Below, piece after piece: positions 1-12,360 of a stretch of 64,000 nucleotides of DNA. The position numbers were made by a program, and so were the translations under genes. Position 1 is the first letter of the stretch, and the number at the start of each line of letters is the position of its first letter. Origin of the DNA: Xiphias gladius (Eukaryota; Chordata; Actinopteri; Istiophoriformes; Xiphiidae); NCBI RefSeq assembly GCF_016859285.1, contig NC_053405.1, forward strand, positions 1,659,260 to 1,723,259, given 5' to 3'. Under the pieces are notes generated by a model. The model made no database searches. It was not told where the DNA came from and saw nothing but the letters and a program-made list of their open reading frames with translations.

Positions 1-1233
1 TCTCTCTCTCTCTCGAGGGCCCGTTAAACCAGCTGTGGTTTCAACAGGTGTGGAACCGTTGAAGCAATATTATGTCAGCGAAAAAAATCTGTATTAACGT
101 AATGAAAACGCTGGAACTGCTACTGTCATTTTGACTCCAAACACACGCGGGGAGCTTGATCGGTTTAGTGAGTTCTTGGGAAGATGGATGAACTCGTCAA
201 TACCGGTGGTTACTTGTTAATGATGCGATTACTGGTTGAGCGCCGAGCCTGGGCCACATCCGTCCCCGTGTAAAGCTGACCGAAGACACATTTACCGAAC
301 GAGAGGTTCTCGGACTGTGTGGGGGTCAGAGCGGCGTTTGCGCGCCGATGCGGCCGCTCACCGACGCCGTCAGCAGCATCGGCGGCTCAGACATAGGGGC
401 CTCGGGGGAGCCTCTCGGACCGCGTCCTGTGCTTAGAGAGGAGCGGCGAGCGAGAGCCGGCTTTTGTTTTTCCTCTTGAGAGGTTGTCTGAGGGATCGAG
501 AGCCATCGAAAGGACCGAAAATGTCTTTCGATCATTTTTACAAATACCAGCAGCGGGTTTTTCCTCCTTCAGGTGAAAGTCAACAGAAAGGGAGCGTCCA
601 CCGACGTCCTCGGGGCTAAAATCAAAAACCAACCAAAAAAACCTTCTCCTGACATTTACATGAACACGAACAAATCGGACGCGTTGCCGCTTCCGCTCGG
701 ACGTAATCCGCCACGGTCTTGGGTCTGCGCACCTTAACGTCAGATCCGCGAACTAGGGTCTCAGGGGCGAGTTAAAGTGGAATACGCGCTGTCTTCAGTT
801 CAACGTGCATTTCGGATTTCTTCCCGCCAGATTGTGTAGGAAGGAGAAAGCAGAGTTTGTGCCCGTGCGCCGGTCACCGCTGAACTCGGCTGGAATTCTG
901 TCCTTCACCTTTTACCGCTTAATGACACGATGAGAAAAAGGTAGTGGACACCTGTGCCTGCAGGTTCCCAGTATTTACAGTATCGGTCTCCTGGCCAGTC
1001 CGTGTCCCCCTGTCTTCGTGTCTTGACCCCCAGGCCTGCCGGGACCAGTAGAATAAGCCTTCCTCTTTTTGACAGCTCACTGATACTCGTAGAAACCTTG
1101 GACGTTTTCCGTAGCGCGTCACAGTTTGTGTTCATGGGCCTCAGCCGGTTTTGCTTCAATCATTGCAGGCTGTGAAAATCTGCTTGTGAGGACCTGAGAC
1201 TTGACCGATGTTTCTTCCAAAATTCCGTTTCAG
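1..1233. other. Sequence upstream of first recognised exon, no gene seen
   Basis: The window opens on a 14-bp (TC)n tail. The rest is mixed-composition DNA with no open frame that looks like a conserved protein. The membrane-protein gene to the right needs an upstream exon ending in phase 1. One short candidate is an ATG at 521 read to a possible donor after about 572, but it encodes no signal peptide, so I do not accept it. The true first exon may lie here unrecognised, or left of the window. Confidence 0.5.
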
Positions 1234-4200
1234 GTCTCGCAGCCTCGTCGCCCCTAAACTGCAGCGTCGCCGGACGAGCCGACGGTTCGATCAGGTACCA
1301 GCTGTCTCAGCCGCACAGCTCCCGCTGTAAGACCAGCTGGGAGGACCACGGCGTAAGTCCCACACACTCACTCGCTCTAATGCTGCCATCAGACCAAAGG
1401 GGTACTTTTTGTTTTTCAACGCACACACACTCACTTCTCTGGAACACCTGGCTAACACTAACCCAGTCCGATCCACCGGTCCTGTCGTGAAGGTTCTGAA
1501 GTTCAGTTTGTGCTGAAACTGTGTTAATCCGGCGTTGACTCAACTCTGGGGGTCACTGAGTGGAAAGGGGGGGTGATTGGAAGAGCTCTCCACATAACAC
1601 GACACAGTTCACCAGCAGCACGAACTACAGTCTCCGAAACCGACGCCCGATTAACACGGTTTCAACACAAACCGAACCTTGGCGCCTTAGTGAAGGAGGG
1701 TTTATCGCGGGACTGTTGGATTAGACTGCGTTAGCCCCTTAGCTGTGGGTTCCTAATAAACTGACACCTGCATGTACTTACTGAGTCCGACTGACCGACC
1801 ACAAGTCATTACTGTGACTTGACCGGGAGACACGCCAGACCACATGCTGGACCTCGGCCAGTCAGAGCTTTCTGTCTCCCACGGCCCGTGCGGTACATGT
1901 CTACAGATGCGCCGAGGTGAAATGCAATATGACTCCCTCTCTGTGCTCCCATCGGTCGGCGTAACTGAACACGTCATAGAGGTTGTCAAACCAGAAAACA
2001 TGAACATCTGAACATCTGCTCCGGATTTCATGGCCGAACTTCCAATAGCTGTAGAGATGATTCAGGACCAAAGCAGAGCAGAGCTGCTACAGTAGCGAAG
2101 CTAGAAAAACAAAAAAACCCAAACATCTTCTTCTTTCTCAGAATGTAGCCTGGTGATTGTTTGGCGTCACCCACTAGTTCACATTCCTGAAGGTGCTGCC
2201 TTGTTGCTATGGGATCTGAACTTGTTTGGGATGGCGTGATGAAATACTACGAGCATGTCACATTTTTTCTTCCGTCTCCTGCGGAAATTGACTCTGGAAA
2301 CTCTAAACAGTCACTTTTTTTTTTTTTTTTTTTTTTTTGAATAAACCACCTCCGGAAAACCCCGGCCTGACCCCGACAAACTGAATCTGCTGCACCTGGC
2401 TGATGGCGGAGTCTCACTTCACACTGAAATTGTCTCCATGTGCTTATTTTCCAGAAAACCGTCATCGCCCATGACTCTGGCCAAGATCAAAACCTGGTCA
2501 AGTCTCAGACCAACCACTCCATCACCCTGAAAGTCTGCCGGGACAACCTGCACTACACAAGGGACTGTCCTGAGGTGAAGAACAGCTTCATGTTCAGATT
2601 CACGATCTTGCAAAAGATTAACACTAAAAAAATGTTCCCCGGAATCAGGAGGGTTTGTGGGTGCAAGTCAAACTCCGTATCGCAACTTATTTTCTGTGAT
2701 TATTAAAGCAAGACAACTGAAGCAACGGGAGTGAGCATTTTACCTAAAGTCCACCGCCGGGCCCGAATCAAACTCACCAGTACCCGCACTCCAAAAAACA
2801 ACAGAGGTGTGCAAAAGCATCTCGAATTGAATAAAGTCAAAGACGAAAAGCACATGTGATAAATTAACATGACACGGGCACATCTGAGTTGCACACGTGT
2901 GCCGCAACGTCAAAACCGGCAGCTGCTTTTACCGTTGTATGGCACTGCTCGTACTTCTGCGTTTCAGAGCACGTGAGAAAAGGACTTTTGATGAAACTCA
3001 GATCCAAAGCTTATGTGGGTAAAGTCGCCAAATCCGCTTTTCTGTCATTCGGATAAGAAAACTGAGGTGCGACCATTTCGCTCTCCCATTCAGGTGGGAT
3101 TAGCATCACAGGGGAGAGGCGGGGATGAAATGAGCTCCTCGGCAATTCAACTCATCGTTCCAGACGATATTTTAACCTCCGGGAAAGAGTACGTGGCCGG
3201 TAACGGGCAGGAAGTTTCCAAAAGACAAAAGGAAGTTTTCCTCCGGCTCAGAGGAATCCAATGATGTACGTATGTGCATATGCAAAGAGGAGCTGCTAAT
3301 AGCTAAGTCAGCACTTTTAACGCTGCCCGATGGTTTCACTTTCTTCTCTTGTAATATTGGTTCCTTCATTTTCACACAAGTCAAATTTCACACTGAGCTG
3401 ATTAAAAAAAAAAAAAAGAGAGAAAAAAAGTAGAGAGTAGTAGAAAGAGAATCGGAGATCCGCTTTAAAATCCAAGGACGGTTCTCCAGACGGGATTTAA
3501 ATGACAGGAGGAGCAGGAGGTCATTCAGGCTGTAGCTATTCCCTGGGGGGGGGGTTACCCACATGTGCTCTGGACGGGATTGAAATCACTGACCGGGGCG
3601 GGTTCGATTCCAGACAGAAATCCGACAGCAGCTCTGAGCATCTGTAGGCGACATTGCCCCCCTTCTTGGTCTAGCTGCCCCCCCCCACCATCCGTCACAG
3701 CTGTGACAAGCCTCACAATAAAGTTGGCGTTGTTCCTCCCACGCAGCCCTGAAACATGTCCAGGCACGTTCGATCTGATAACCCTGCATTTCCTGAGTCT
3801 AAAGGTCGGGATCAGTATTTCTAAAGCAAATCCTGAAAGCAAAACTTTAAAATTGACTCCGGACAAGTCAAAAAAAAAGGGTCATCGCTTTATCTTTTAA
3901 AAAGACGGAATTGACTGACTATTCAAATGAGATGAAACCAGAATGCCAGCGTACACATACTAACTGTGTCATCCTTCTCCACCTCTCATTTCCTTCAGGG
4001 CTGGGAAGAGACCTACTGCCGCGGTGAGTGTGACTAACAGAAAAACCTCATCAGATGCCTCTTGTTATTAGCCCAAGTCCTGACGGAGACTTTTCCGAGG
4101 AGGCGCGTTTAGAGGAAGGCTGAAAAGAGACACTCCGAGGTTGCACCGGAGCTGCTCTGCCTCATTTACCTGAGCACTTAAAGCAACTGAAATATTTATA

Positions 4201-7200
4201 TTTATACATATGTAATACTTTCACAATAAGAACACTGGACAGAAAATAATACAGTGCATCAAATGTCAATGTGAAAACAGTGTGACCGTAGTCAGGTTTC
4301 CATCCAAACGTTGAGCCGGATTCCGAGACAATCGGCAAAAAGAAAATGCGAATGAATCCACATTTCTATCCGCTACTGAACCGTGAAGTTAACAGCATTA
4401 AACCGCTGCAGAGGACGAGGACATAAGTGAACATTTAGGTCTAAGACTGTTTCTATCACGCCTTGTTGCATTTGCCTTTACTGATGCACCTTTAAAAGCT
4501 TTATTGTGAGATTTCAAGATTTTTTTTAAAGTTTGCTCTCAGCCTTTCTGGCTTGCGACCGTTAAAACTAAAGCCGTGAGTAGTTGGGGTCCTTTGTCAC
4601 GTTCCAGGGGTCTGTAACTGCGTTTCCATCCACCTGTTCTTATTTGAAATTTCAATCCGAAAACGAGTTGAAATGTCACCAAAAAAAAAAGTTTTTAATC
4701 TCGTCTGCGGCGTAAGAGGTGTTGTGTGAATAAAACCGAAATTTAAGCAGACGGAGTGAAAAAGGCCAACACACATGGTGTGTGGAGAGGACACCATCAG
4801 ATCTTCCTCACATTAACACATGAAAGCAAGAGAAACGTCAGATCTCCATCACGTTCGCCAGCGACCGGAGAATCGGCTCCACCAGCTGTTTATCTCAGCA
4901 GCAGTGGGAGGGAAACGAGGCCTCACGGGCCTCTGCTTTGTTGGGGACTTTGAGTTCATGTTTGTGCCAAATTTGGAGGGAAACCGGCCTAAATTCCACT
5001 TTTGTTTTGGCAAACTAAAGCCCAGTTTTTGAAATAATCTTAATCAAATCTAATAATGACTGTGCATCCTTCATTAACGCATTTGCCCATTTGTTAACCA
5101 CGATTTCCTGTTTTACAGTTAACTGCACGCTTCTCCTGCACCAGGATCCTCCTCCACCCACTGGTAGGAAACCACACGTTTCCTGAACAGATTGAGAAGT
5201 GTTCACGCGTTGATGTCATTGCTGCTGCATTTTTAGAATTTAGAACCGTTTCATCATCCGCCGGCTGCAGTTTGAGAGTTTGACAGAACCAACGTTTAAC
5301 CACAGGACGCCTCATTATGGCCGGTGGTTTTTTTAAGCTGTGGAGAAAATGTACCTGAACCCGAACCAGGTGCTGTCGGGGTCCAAACAGAACCGTAAAC
5401 CAGTTTAATGATGCTGGAGTCACCACAGGTGGAGGTTGTTCCGCAGGATCAGAGATTTAAGCGGAAAACTAACACGTTGTCAGCAAAACATTTCATTGAG
5501 ACGTTCAGTATCAACGTGTTCCTAAGTTACCAGATGTGTTCACTGACAACATTTCCTCATTATGTTCATAGAAAACATAACCTGTTTGTCCTTCAGAACA
5601 TATTTGCTTTCATATTTTAGTTATTGCTTTGATAAAAATGATGCAGCGGACATCTCGGATATTTCTATTTGATGGAACGGTGCGGCCATAAAAGACTTGG
5701 ATTTGAGAATTTCAAGTCAGTGTTCAAAACAAACCGGAAAACAAAAAAGTCCAGTGGAGAAAAGTAAAGTAAAAATGAAACCAGGAGAGAACTGTACATA
5801 CGTGGCAACTTGGGATGTTTGATATGGGTCAAATCTGGCAACAGAAGAAGTTCTCAGATCTTTTACTGAAGTCAAAGTAGTAAAACCACAGTGTATGAAT
5901 TCTCTGTCACAAGCATTCAAAACTTTCAAAACATCAACATATTCTTAAGGTACCAAGAAATAAAAGTACTCGCTCTGCAGCACGGCCCGTTTCAGAAGAT
6001 GGATTTTAATCATTGACGCATTCATGTGCCGGTTGGCTCATTAGGGATCGATCATCATCATTTACTTGTAACTAAAACTGACAGATGAATGTAGTGCAGT
6101 AAAAAGGGGAAATATTTCCCTGTGAAATCTAAGTGGAGTAGAAGTGTAAAGCAGCGCAAAACAGACAGCGTGTGACTGCACTGTCAGAGCAGGAAGGGGC
6201 CGACGGCGACTGCAGGTGTTAGGGTTAGAGTGGGTGACTGGCTTTGGGTGACGCCGCGGCACCGCTAGTCTCTGTTCCTGGTAATTGCCGGCTCACCGCA
6301 TGCAGCGAAATTCCCCTTTAGGGTTTATCCGGGACGCCCCTTGTCACGAAACCTCATCTTGAATTTTGAAACAAGGAAGCTGATCAGTAGATGACGGACT
6401 CTTTTTTTGTAAAATCACCACCAAAATTTCTCTCTTTCTTCTTTGACATATAAAATGGTGTTTCCTACCAGTTAGTTATAGAAAATGACTGTCTGTGCCA
6501 CTGACGGAGATTTTTTTTTAAACATTGATTTTCTGGGTGGGAGAGGGAGCTGTGTGATGAGACCAGATTCCACATAGTGTTCAGACATACAGGTGATGGA
6601 GTCAGATGTCAGGTCCCGTCCAATCAGCAGTGTAGATATATACGGTATTCGAGTGTAGCACTGTGTCTAGATATCTGATCTGGATCTGGAAAAACACATT
6701 AAAACAGGCGGTAAATGACTGTAGGAGAACACATCAGACCAGACCACATCTGAAGGTGATCTGGATCACGCTGTGATCTCAGCCGGGCGTAGTCGACATC
6801 TCGAGCGAGCGGCCACATTTTAGAAAGGATGGTTCTGGTGTCTTTTTAAAAAAAATGAGTTTCTGACCGGCACCAAATTCCCGCGTGCCGATCCAAACCA
6901 ACGATGCTTCTGGTCCGCCTCTTGGCGCTCTCATCTCGGAGCTCATCGGCTCCTACTGAAGATGTAAATCTTTTTAATTTGCCTCACAAATATATATAAT
7001 TTCATTTCTTAAAAGGGGCTCAGTTGTTTCCTAAAACAGCTGCTCACTGTAGCATTTAATCAAACAACCAGGAGGAAACGGTGCTTTTGCCGGGGACTGT
7101 TTTCAGTGGCGGATTGATCCACAATAGGCGCCGTACTGACTATGTGGGACTGAGTCAGAATAAACCACAGTTAGTTTGTGTGTTTGTTCATGGTGACGAT

Positions 7201-8120
7201 GGAACACTCCAACCATTAAGAATCCCCGATGTGTTATTAATAGTTTCTGGAAACAATGGAGCTCCGTGGCTCAGAGGGATCAGATTTACCGGGCTCCGGG
7301 TTCTCACGCACGGTGCCTGTTGGTTAGATAGACCTAAAAGCTACAGGCGAGGCCCGACATGCTCCGCGCTGACAGGGCCACCACCTCCACCCACCTGCTC
7401 TGCTTACCGAGATCCGATCAGTGCAGGATCAAGATAATGAAAACGCTACAGTTCACATGTTAAGAGGAGGCGGTAACGGGATCAATACGAACCTTTTACT
7501 TTGTTAACGACTGCATTTTGTTGGGACGGTTTGACGATAATAGAAAATATATTTATGTATCTAGATATATAAAATAATAAGAGACTGGGTCATGCAATGA
7601 ACTATGTCTTACATTACATGAGAGAAAACTCTTTAAAAGTAAAACGCTGCCGCATATAAATCTTACTCTGTAAAGTAACTAGTAACTACACCTGTCAAAT
7701 GAATGTAGTGGAGTAACGAGTACGACGCTTCTCTCCGAAATGTAGCTGAGAAGTATAAAGTGGCACAAAATGAAGATACGCAAAGTTGAAGCACCTCCAA
7801 ACTGTGCAGTACTCGAGTAAATGTACTCAGTTACATTCCATCACAATCCCTCCACTCACTGTCAGTGTTTTAAGACGATGACATGGTCCTGACCTGTTCC
7901 CTCTCGCCTTTGTCTCCTTTCAGTGAACTCCAGCGGGATCTGCCTCTCTGAGACCACGTGTACGCACCGGCTGCGTTTTGGACTTGTTATCGCCGCGCTC
8001 CTCCTCCCAGTAGCTGCTGTGGTTCTGTGCGTCTGGAGATTCAAGCGCAGGCGACCTGTTTCCGGGACAGTTAACGTTAACATTGACTCCCGTGTCTTAT
8101 ATAGACACAGGTGTATATAA
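1234..8120 (+). CDS. Small single-pass membrane protein of unknown family (5'-partial)
   Basis: I do not recognise this gene. Four exons join in one frame: 1234-1352, 2455-2574, 3999-4023 and 7924-8120, with stop TAA at 8118-8120. All junctions are AG/GT and the phases agree (1/0/0/1). They give 152 residues after the missing start. The first 100 or so residues have seven cysteines and three N-glycosylation sequons (NCS, NHS, NSS), which suggests a disulfide-bonded extracellular domain. The last exon carries one hydrophobic helix (about residues 103-122, containing LVIAALLLPVAAVVLC), followed by a basic stop-transfer run WRFKRRR and a tail of about 30 residues. This points to a type I receptor- or adhesion-like protein. 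The signal-peptide exon was not found. The tail could continue by splicing, and the exon model is the main uncertainty. No opposing long open frame explains the conserved phase. Confidence 0.6.
1685..1760. repeat. Fragment of a dispersed repeat (Tc1-like end?)
   Basis: A short stretch with a GGACTGTTGGATTAGACTGC-like core running into CTAATAAACTG resembles another at about 31180-31260. It lies in intron 1 of the unnamed membrane-protein gene. The wording resembles the 3' edge of common fish Tc1-type repeats, but the assignment rests only on two diverged copies in this window. Confidence 0.35.
4290..4800. repeat. Probable decayed dispersed repeat in intron 3
   Basis: Two related stretches (about 4293-4380 and 4612-4680) both contain a TTTCCATCCA core followed by similar A-rich sequence with AATCCGA/ATTCCGA words. 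This looks like parts of a diverged repeat inside the long third intron (4024-7923) of the membrane-protein gene. No coding remnant is visible. Confidence 0.3.
5740..7860. repeat. Scattered MITE-like AGTAAAAGTAC repeats
   Basis: Several stretches here (about 5755-5950, 6061-6160 and 7620-7845) share words such as GTAAAGTAA, GAATGTAGTG and GTACTCGAGTAAATGTACTC. Similar words recur at about 12060-12120 and 25440-25560. This pattern is typical of short non-autonomous DNA transposons that are very common in percomorph fish. No transposase is seen. Confidence 0.4.
7081..7370. repeat. Dispersed repeat, copy 1 (second copy near 22.8 kb)
   Basis: This stretch and 22790-23045 share GACTGAGTCAGAATAAAC, GTTTCTGGAAACAATGGAGC and a following CAGAGGG...GGCTCCG pattern in the same order. 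They are therefore two copies of one unclassified repeat. One sits in intron 3 of the membrane-protein gene, the other in an orc1 intron. Confidence 0.55.
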
Positions 8121-11089
8121 AGTACATATATAAATAGACATATTATTGTTCCTATTCTTCGTATTATTAAATATGTATTATTATATATATTATTATTAAG
8201 AGAGCGACGTCCGTCCCGCCATGCCCCAATTCCGTGTACGCACCATCGATACAGAACGGCGAGGCGGAATAAAGGCGCCACATTCCCGCCTTGAACAGGC
8301 TGGATAGAAGCGGCTCTCAGTTATGGAGTCCGTTGGCCTGTGCCAGGTCTTTCGTGTCATCAGTAACATAGAGCTGTGTGTCATCTGCACAACAGTGGAA
8401 ACTGATGCCACGTCAGTGAGTTGATACATGCCGAGGTAGAATGGGTTCAGGCGACTTAAACACACAAGCTGGACTGGGTTATATGTAGAGGTAGGATCTA
8501 AAGGGGAAAGCCACAGGACAGACCGGCTGACACGTTTGTTCTAGGCCCTGTGGTTGGGCTGAATCAACGAGCCGTGACTTTTTCATTCAGATATCCTCTA
8601 CAAGCTTCAGTGACTTCTTCTCAGAACCTCCTCTTAACCGCAGCCGAAGTAAGATTTAATGGCATATACGGCTCGTATAAACTACCAGCAGTCATTCACA
8701 AGCCAATTCATTATATTATATCTCAACGTATTTATTTAATGTCGCTTTTTTTTTTTTTTTTTTTTTAAACCACGTCTGGAGGAATCAGCATCCAGATGTT
8801 AGGACAGCTGCTCTGCTGTGTGCTCGGCAGAACCGAAATGCCGTTTTAGTCCGGTCGCGGTGCTGAAGTGGAGGGAAGAGTTCGACGGGCGTAGTTTGGA
8901 CGTCCTCTGGCTGAAAGTGTCTCTCTCGTGACCCGGACGAGCCTAAAGCTTCGGGGGCGTGTAACATCAACCGGCATGCGCCTGCCACCGGGCCGGCGCA
9001 TGACGATGCAGCGTTTCCGTTTGACAAGCAGCTAATAAAATAAAGTTTGTTTACTTGGAAACGTTTAAAGCCAAACCTAACTGGAGCCAAACCTATCAGA
9101 CGGAGTCTATAAAACAGAGTCCAATTAGATCTTCAAACCAGATCCAGTCCTGGATTCAGATTTGACGGAATGCTGTCGAACCCCCCAACCCTACGCAACA
9201 ACCGCCCAGACGCCCGGCCGCCGCCCAGCAGTCCTCGGCTTCCAGTGGTCGGCCTGGTGTATCGGGGCTTTCAGCTCCAGCGACCCCAACAATTAAAAGG
9301 GCTTCAAATCCTAAATCCCAAATCTCCAAGCTAGTTGGAGGCTGACGAGTGTACAAAGTAAGAACATTTACTTGAAAGGAAGAATCTGCTATCTGAACTA
9401 TCGATCAGTTTATCGGACTGTTACCCCCAGATGTGGTTTAGACCGTCGGAAATCATTCTGAGCAATAGTCTCTCTTCATTGTTCAGGGACTTTTACGGGC
9501 TATCCGGGGTCCGGAAGAATTGTAGAAGCAGGAGGTCTGTACGCACTTCACTTTCTGCCTCTTCTCTCAGGGCTTCTGAACTCCGGTACGACCAGAGACC
9601 AGCTGGGTGTTTTAAATGTCACTGTTTAATGTCGCTGCATTTTCTTTTCTGTGGTTACGTTAGAGTTTCATTGTTTTATACATGTTATATCTTGTCCTTG
9701 TCCTGTTATATCTTGAATATCGGTATGAAAGCTAACAACCTGTTTTCCGTCAAACACGTTGGAAAAAAGTTTTATATCAAGCCGAGTTTCTGTTACTTGA
9801 AGCTGCATTAGCTGACTTTTTTTGCACAACGCTGTCTGTGGGTCTGTAACTAAGGATTATTTTCCATGTGGATTAATCCTTTTTTCTATAAAGTGGCAGC
9901 AAAATTGTGAAAAATGCACATCACAATTGTCCGAAGCCCAAAGTGGAGTATCCTTATTTCTTGTTTTCCACTGACCAACCTTAGGTGCAATAGAGAAAAG
10001 CAATTTGTAGAATCCAGGCAGCTGGAAACCAGTGGATGTTTGGAAATGTGCTCCACAAAATGATGAAGATGATTAGTCAGTCGATGACACATGGAAATAT
10101 TTATCAGAACAATGAGACTGCAGGACACAGGGCGTCTGCTCCGAAACCAAAATTTGGAGATAAAGAGGCTGAGAAAGTGCCGTAGGACCGCAGAGATGGC
10201 GACCACTCTCTGTGATCCCTCTTCCATTACAGCCTCAATTGACCTGTTCCGAATATAAACGTTTTGCTGAATGCAGCTTTAAAGACGGGGAAACTACCGA
10301 CCAAGTTCTTATGAAATTTCCTCAACCTGTGTGAATTATGAAGTCCCCCGCAAACTGAAATAAAGCACTTTATTCTGGGTTGAAATGCTGTCGTGAAAGT
10401 CATTTTTATAGCAGTTATTTGTGATATGAAAATGTGTGCTGTGAGGTGATATATGCTCCTGTTTGTCCACAGGGAATTAAATTGTCTCGGTGGTCTCGTT
10501 TTAAATGTCGGTGCTGAAGGATTTACTGCTGCTCAGATTCTACACATTAAACCTTGAAATGTTCATGTTCATCTTGTTTAACGCAGCCCCGTGTCAGCCC
10601 TGTCCACCACCGACATTCAAAAACACTGATTAGTCTTTGAGTAATCAACATTAATGTGTCATTTATTAAAGCTTTACATTTACGTCAGTAATGTTGGAAA
10701 ATGTGACAGGAAACAGGATGATCAAACACAAGGATGGGGGGGGGCAGAAGAAAAAAGAGTATGGGAGCTAGACCTGGACCGATGTGGTCTGGATGGAAAA
10801 ACAAAGCTCTGGAATCTCAGGGGTTTTTTCTGGTTTGTTTCTCTCTAATAGAAGAAAGATCACAAATCGGAAAATGTGTCTCAGTGCTTCGTGCCGTCCA
10901 AGTTTCCATCCCTCTCTCTCCAGATTTCTTTGACTTTTCTTCGGTCCTCGGACCCAAACATCACGTATGTGTGCCGACGCCGAAGGAGGTCGCCTGAAGA
11001 GGCGCAGCTCCTCTCCGCTCCGCCACATCCCCACCCCTCCACCCGTGACTGTCCAGACTCTTGTAACATACGTAGTGAAGACTTTGAAG

Positions 11090-11270
11090 GAATTTAAGAA
11101 AAGGTATTAAGTGCATTTTGTCATAATTAGTCTATGAATTCTTGAGTTATGGCCAAAAATGGGTTTTGTGAGGTCTAATCAGTCTAATCGATTCATCCTT
11201 GAGTCCCAGTGGACGTTTGTGCCAGAAAAATGGGACGGACAGACGGACAAGGCCTAATGACATTGACACA
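11090..11270. repeat. Dispersed teleost repeat fragment
   Basis: The words CATCCTTGAGTCCCAGTGGA, CGTTTGTGCCAG and GGGACGGACAGACGGAC are typical of a high-copy repeat in percomorph fish genomes, recognised from general familiarity and not from a search. No termini or target-site duplication could be defined. Confidence 0.4.
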
Positions 11271-11363
11271 CGCTGTTAAACTACATTTCTTTCACTTAGT
11301 TTAAAAGTAAAATCTGTATACATTTGAGGTTTTAGAGCAAAAAAAACATGCACACACAGCTTT

Positions 11364-11391
11364 ACCCCTGTGTGTTCAGACACACAGGGGT
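11364..11391. repeat. Stem-loop, 11-bp perfect arms
   Basis: ACCCCTGTGTG at 11364-11374 is the exact reverse complement of CACACAGGGGT at 11381-11391, with a six-base loop TTCAGA. No T-run follows and no gene is adjacent, so it is recorded only as a structure. Confidence 0.6.
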
Positions 11392-12342
11392 GAATTTCAG
11401 TTAGAAACGCTGTGCGATTGTACACAACTTCAACTGAAAGATGAGGGTAAATGTGAATTCCCCCCCGAGAGGCAATTGTGAGGCAATTTTCATACGCTGA
11501 AAATTTTCAACTTCATTTTTCAATTTGCACTGGGATCCAACAAAAGCCACAAAGTCTCCTCCACCTCATCTTGCTCGTAGCTGTGGATGTATCATTAGTA
11601 AACACTTGGAAGAACAAAAGGAACAAGTGGTGAGACAGAGAGCGAGAGGGAGGGGCATCAAAAAAAGTTTCCCGTCTAGTTTCTACGAACCCACAACATC
11701 ACACGTTTACACTGCAGATTCCCCTTGTGATAAAGCATCATTACAGAACTTTTGTAGTTTGATTATATTTTATAATATTACAAATATTATTCCTACTGAA
11801 CGGAAGCTTTAGTGCTGTCGTCACTCGGAAGTGTCTTTGGATAGAAGCGTCTGGTAAATGAGTAAATATAAATGTATATGGGTGTGTCCCTGTTGGCTTT
11901 TGGTATGCTGCTGCCACTTTTCACTTGTGTTCCACTGCCATCAACACCTTTGCACAGACATATACTGATTCTTGTTGACATATCCCACCGCTTATTATGG
12001 TTTGTCAACGTTGTGTGCAACTTATAAACTGATTACCCTTCATATTTAAGGGGCAGATACAGTGGTGCTGCACTTAAGTACAATTGTGAGGTACTTTTAC
12101 TTCCACTTTATGTTACTTCATGCCATGACATATACAACATATTTGTGAAAACCGTATATAGAACTTGACACACAGAAAGGAGTGATATTCTTTGTCTTCC
12201 TAGTTTTCCTGGACATAGTAGTTGAAAACAATTTTACTTTCCCTTCAGTTAAAACCAAAGAGGTGCAAGGGACCTTATGGCCAGGTGGAGATGCAACATA
12301 TAGGAGACAAGAGATACAATGATAAGAGCATAAAGAGTATTT

Positions 12343-12360
12343 TATATATATATATATATG
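12343..12360. repeat. (TA)n microsatellite at left edge of Tc1 element
   Basis: A TATATATA run directly abuts the start of Tc1-like sequence. Tc1 elements insert at TA, so this may be the insertion site. The left terminal inverted repeat expected here is missing, so the element is probably truncated. Confidence 0.5.

Larger units (their letters stand above)
8121..12340. other. Gene-poor stretch with repeats only
   Basis: No open frame here reads like a protein family. Features seen are a T-run at about 8748-8766, overlapping AATAAA signals at 9034-9044 that could serve the gene on the left (about 0.9 kb after its stop), another AATAAA at 10359-10364, a stem-loop at 11364-11391, and a dispersed repeat at about 11090-11270. 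The stretch at 8280-8560 looks like a further decayed repeat. Confidence 0.5.

Noticed and set aside
521-572. Possible first exon of the unnamed membrane-protein gene
   Set aside because: Phase would fit the exon at 1234, but the peptide has no signal sequence and the donor is weak.
3580-3625. tRNA-like B box (GGTTCGATTCC) at about 3600
   Set aside because: No convincing A box, acceptor stem or cloverleaf can be drawn around it; at most it is a SINE remnant.
7862-8281. 139-codon minus-strand frame over the membrane-protein exon
   Set aside because: It is the shadow of the plus-strand transmembrane exon plus A/T-rich flank; the plus strand has phase-consistent splice sites.
9431-9811. 126-codon plus-strand frame at 9.4-9.8 kb
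   Set aside because: Composition is non-coding (A/T-rich, random hydrophobic), with no homology recognised and no promoter or splice pattern.
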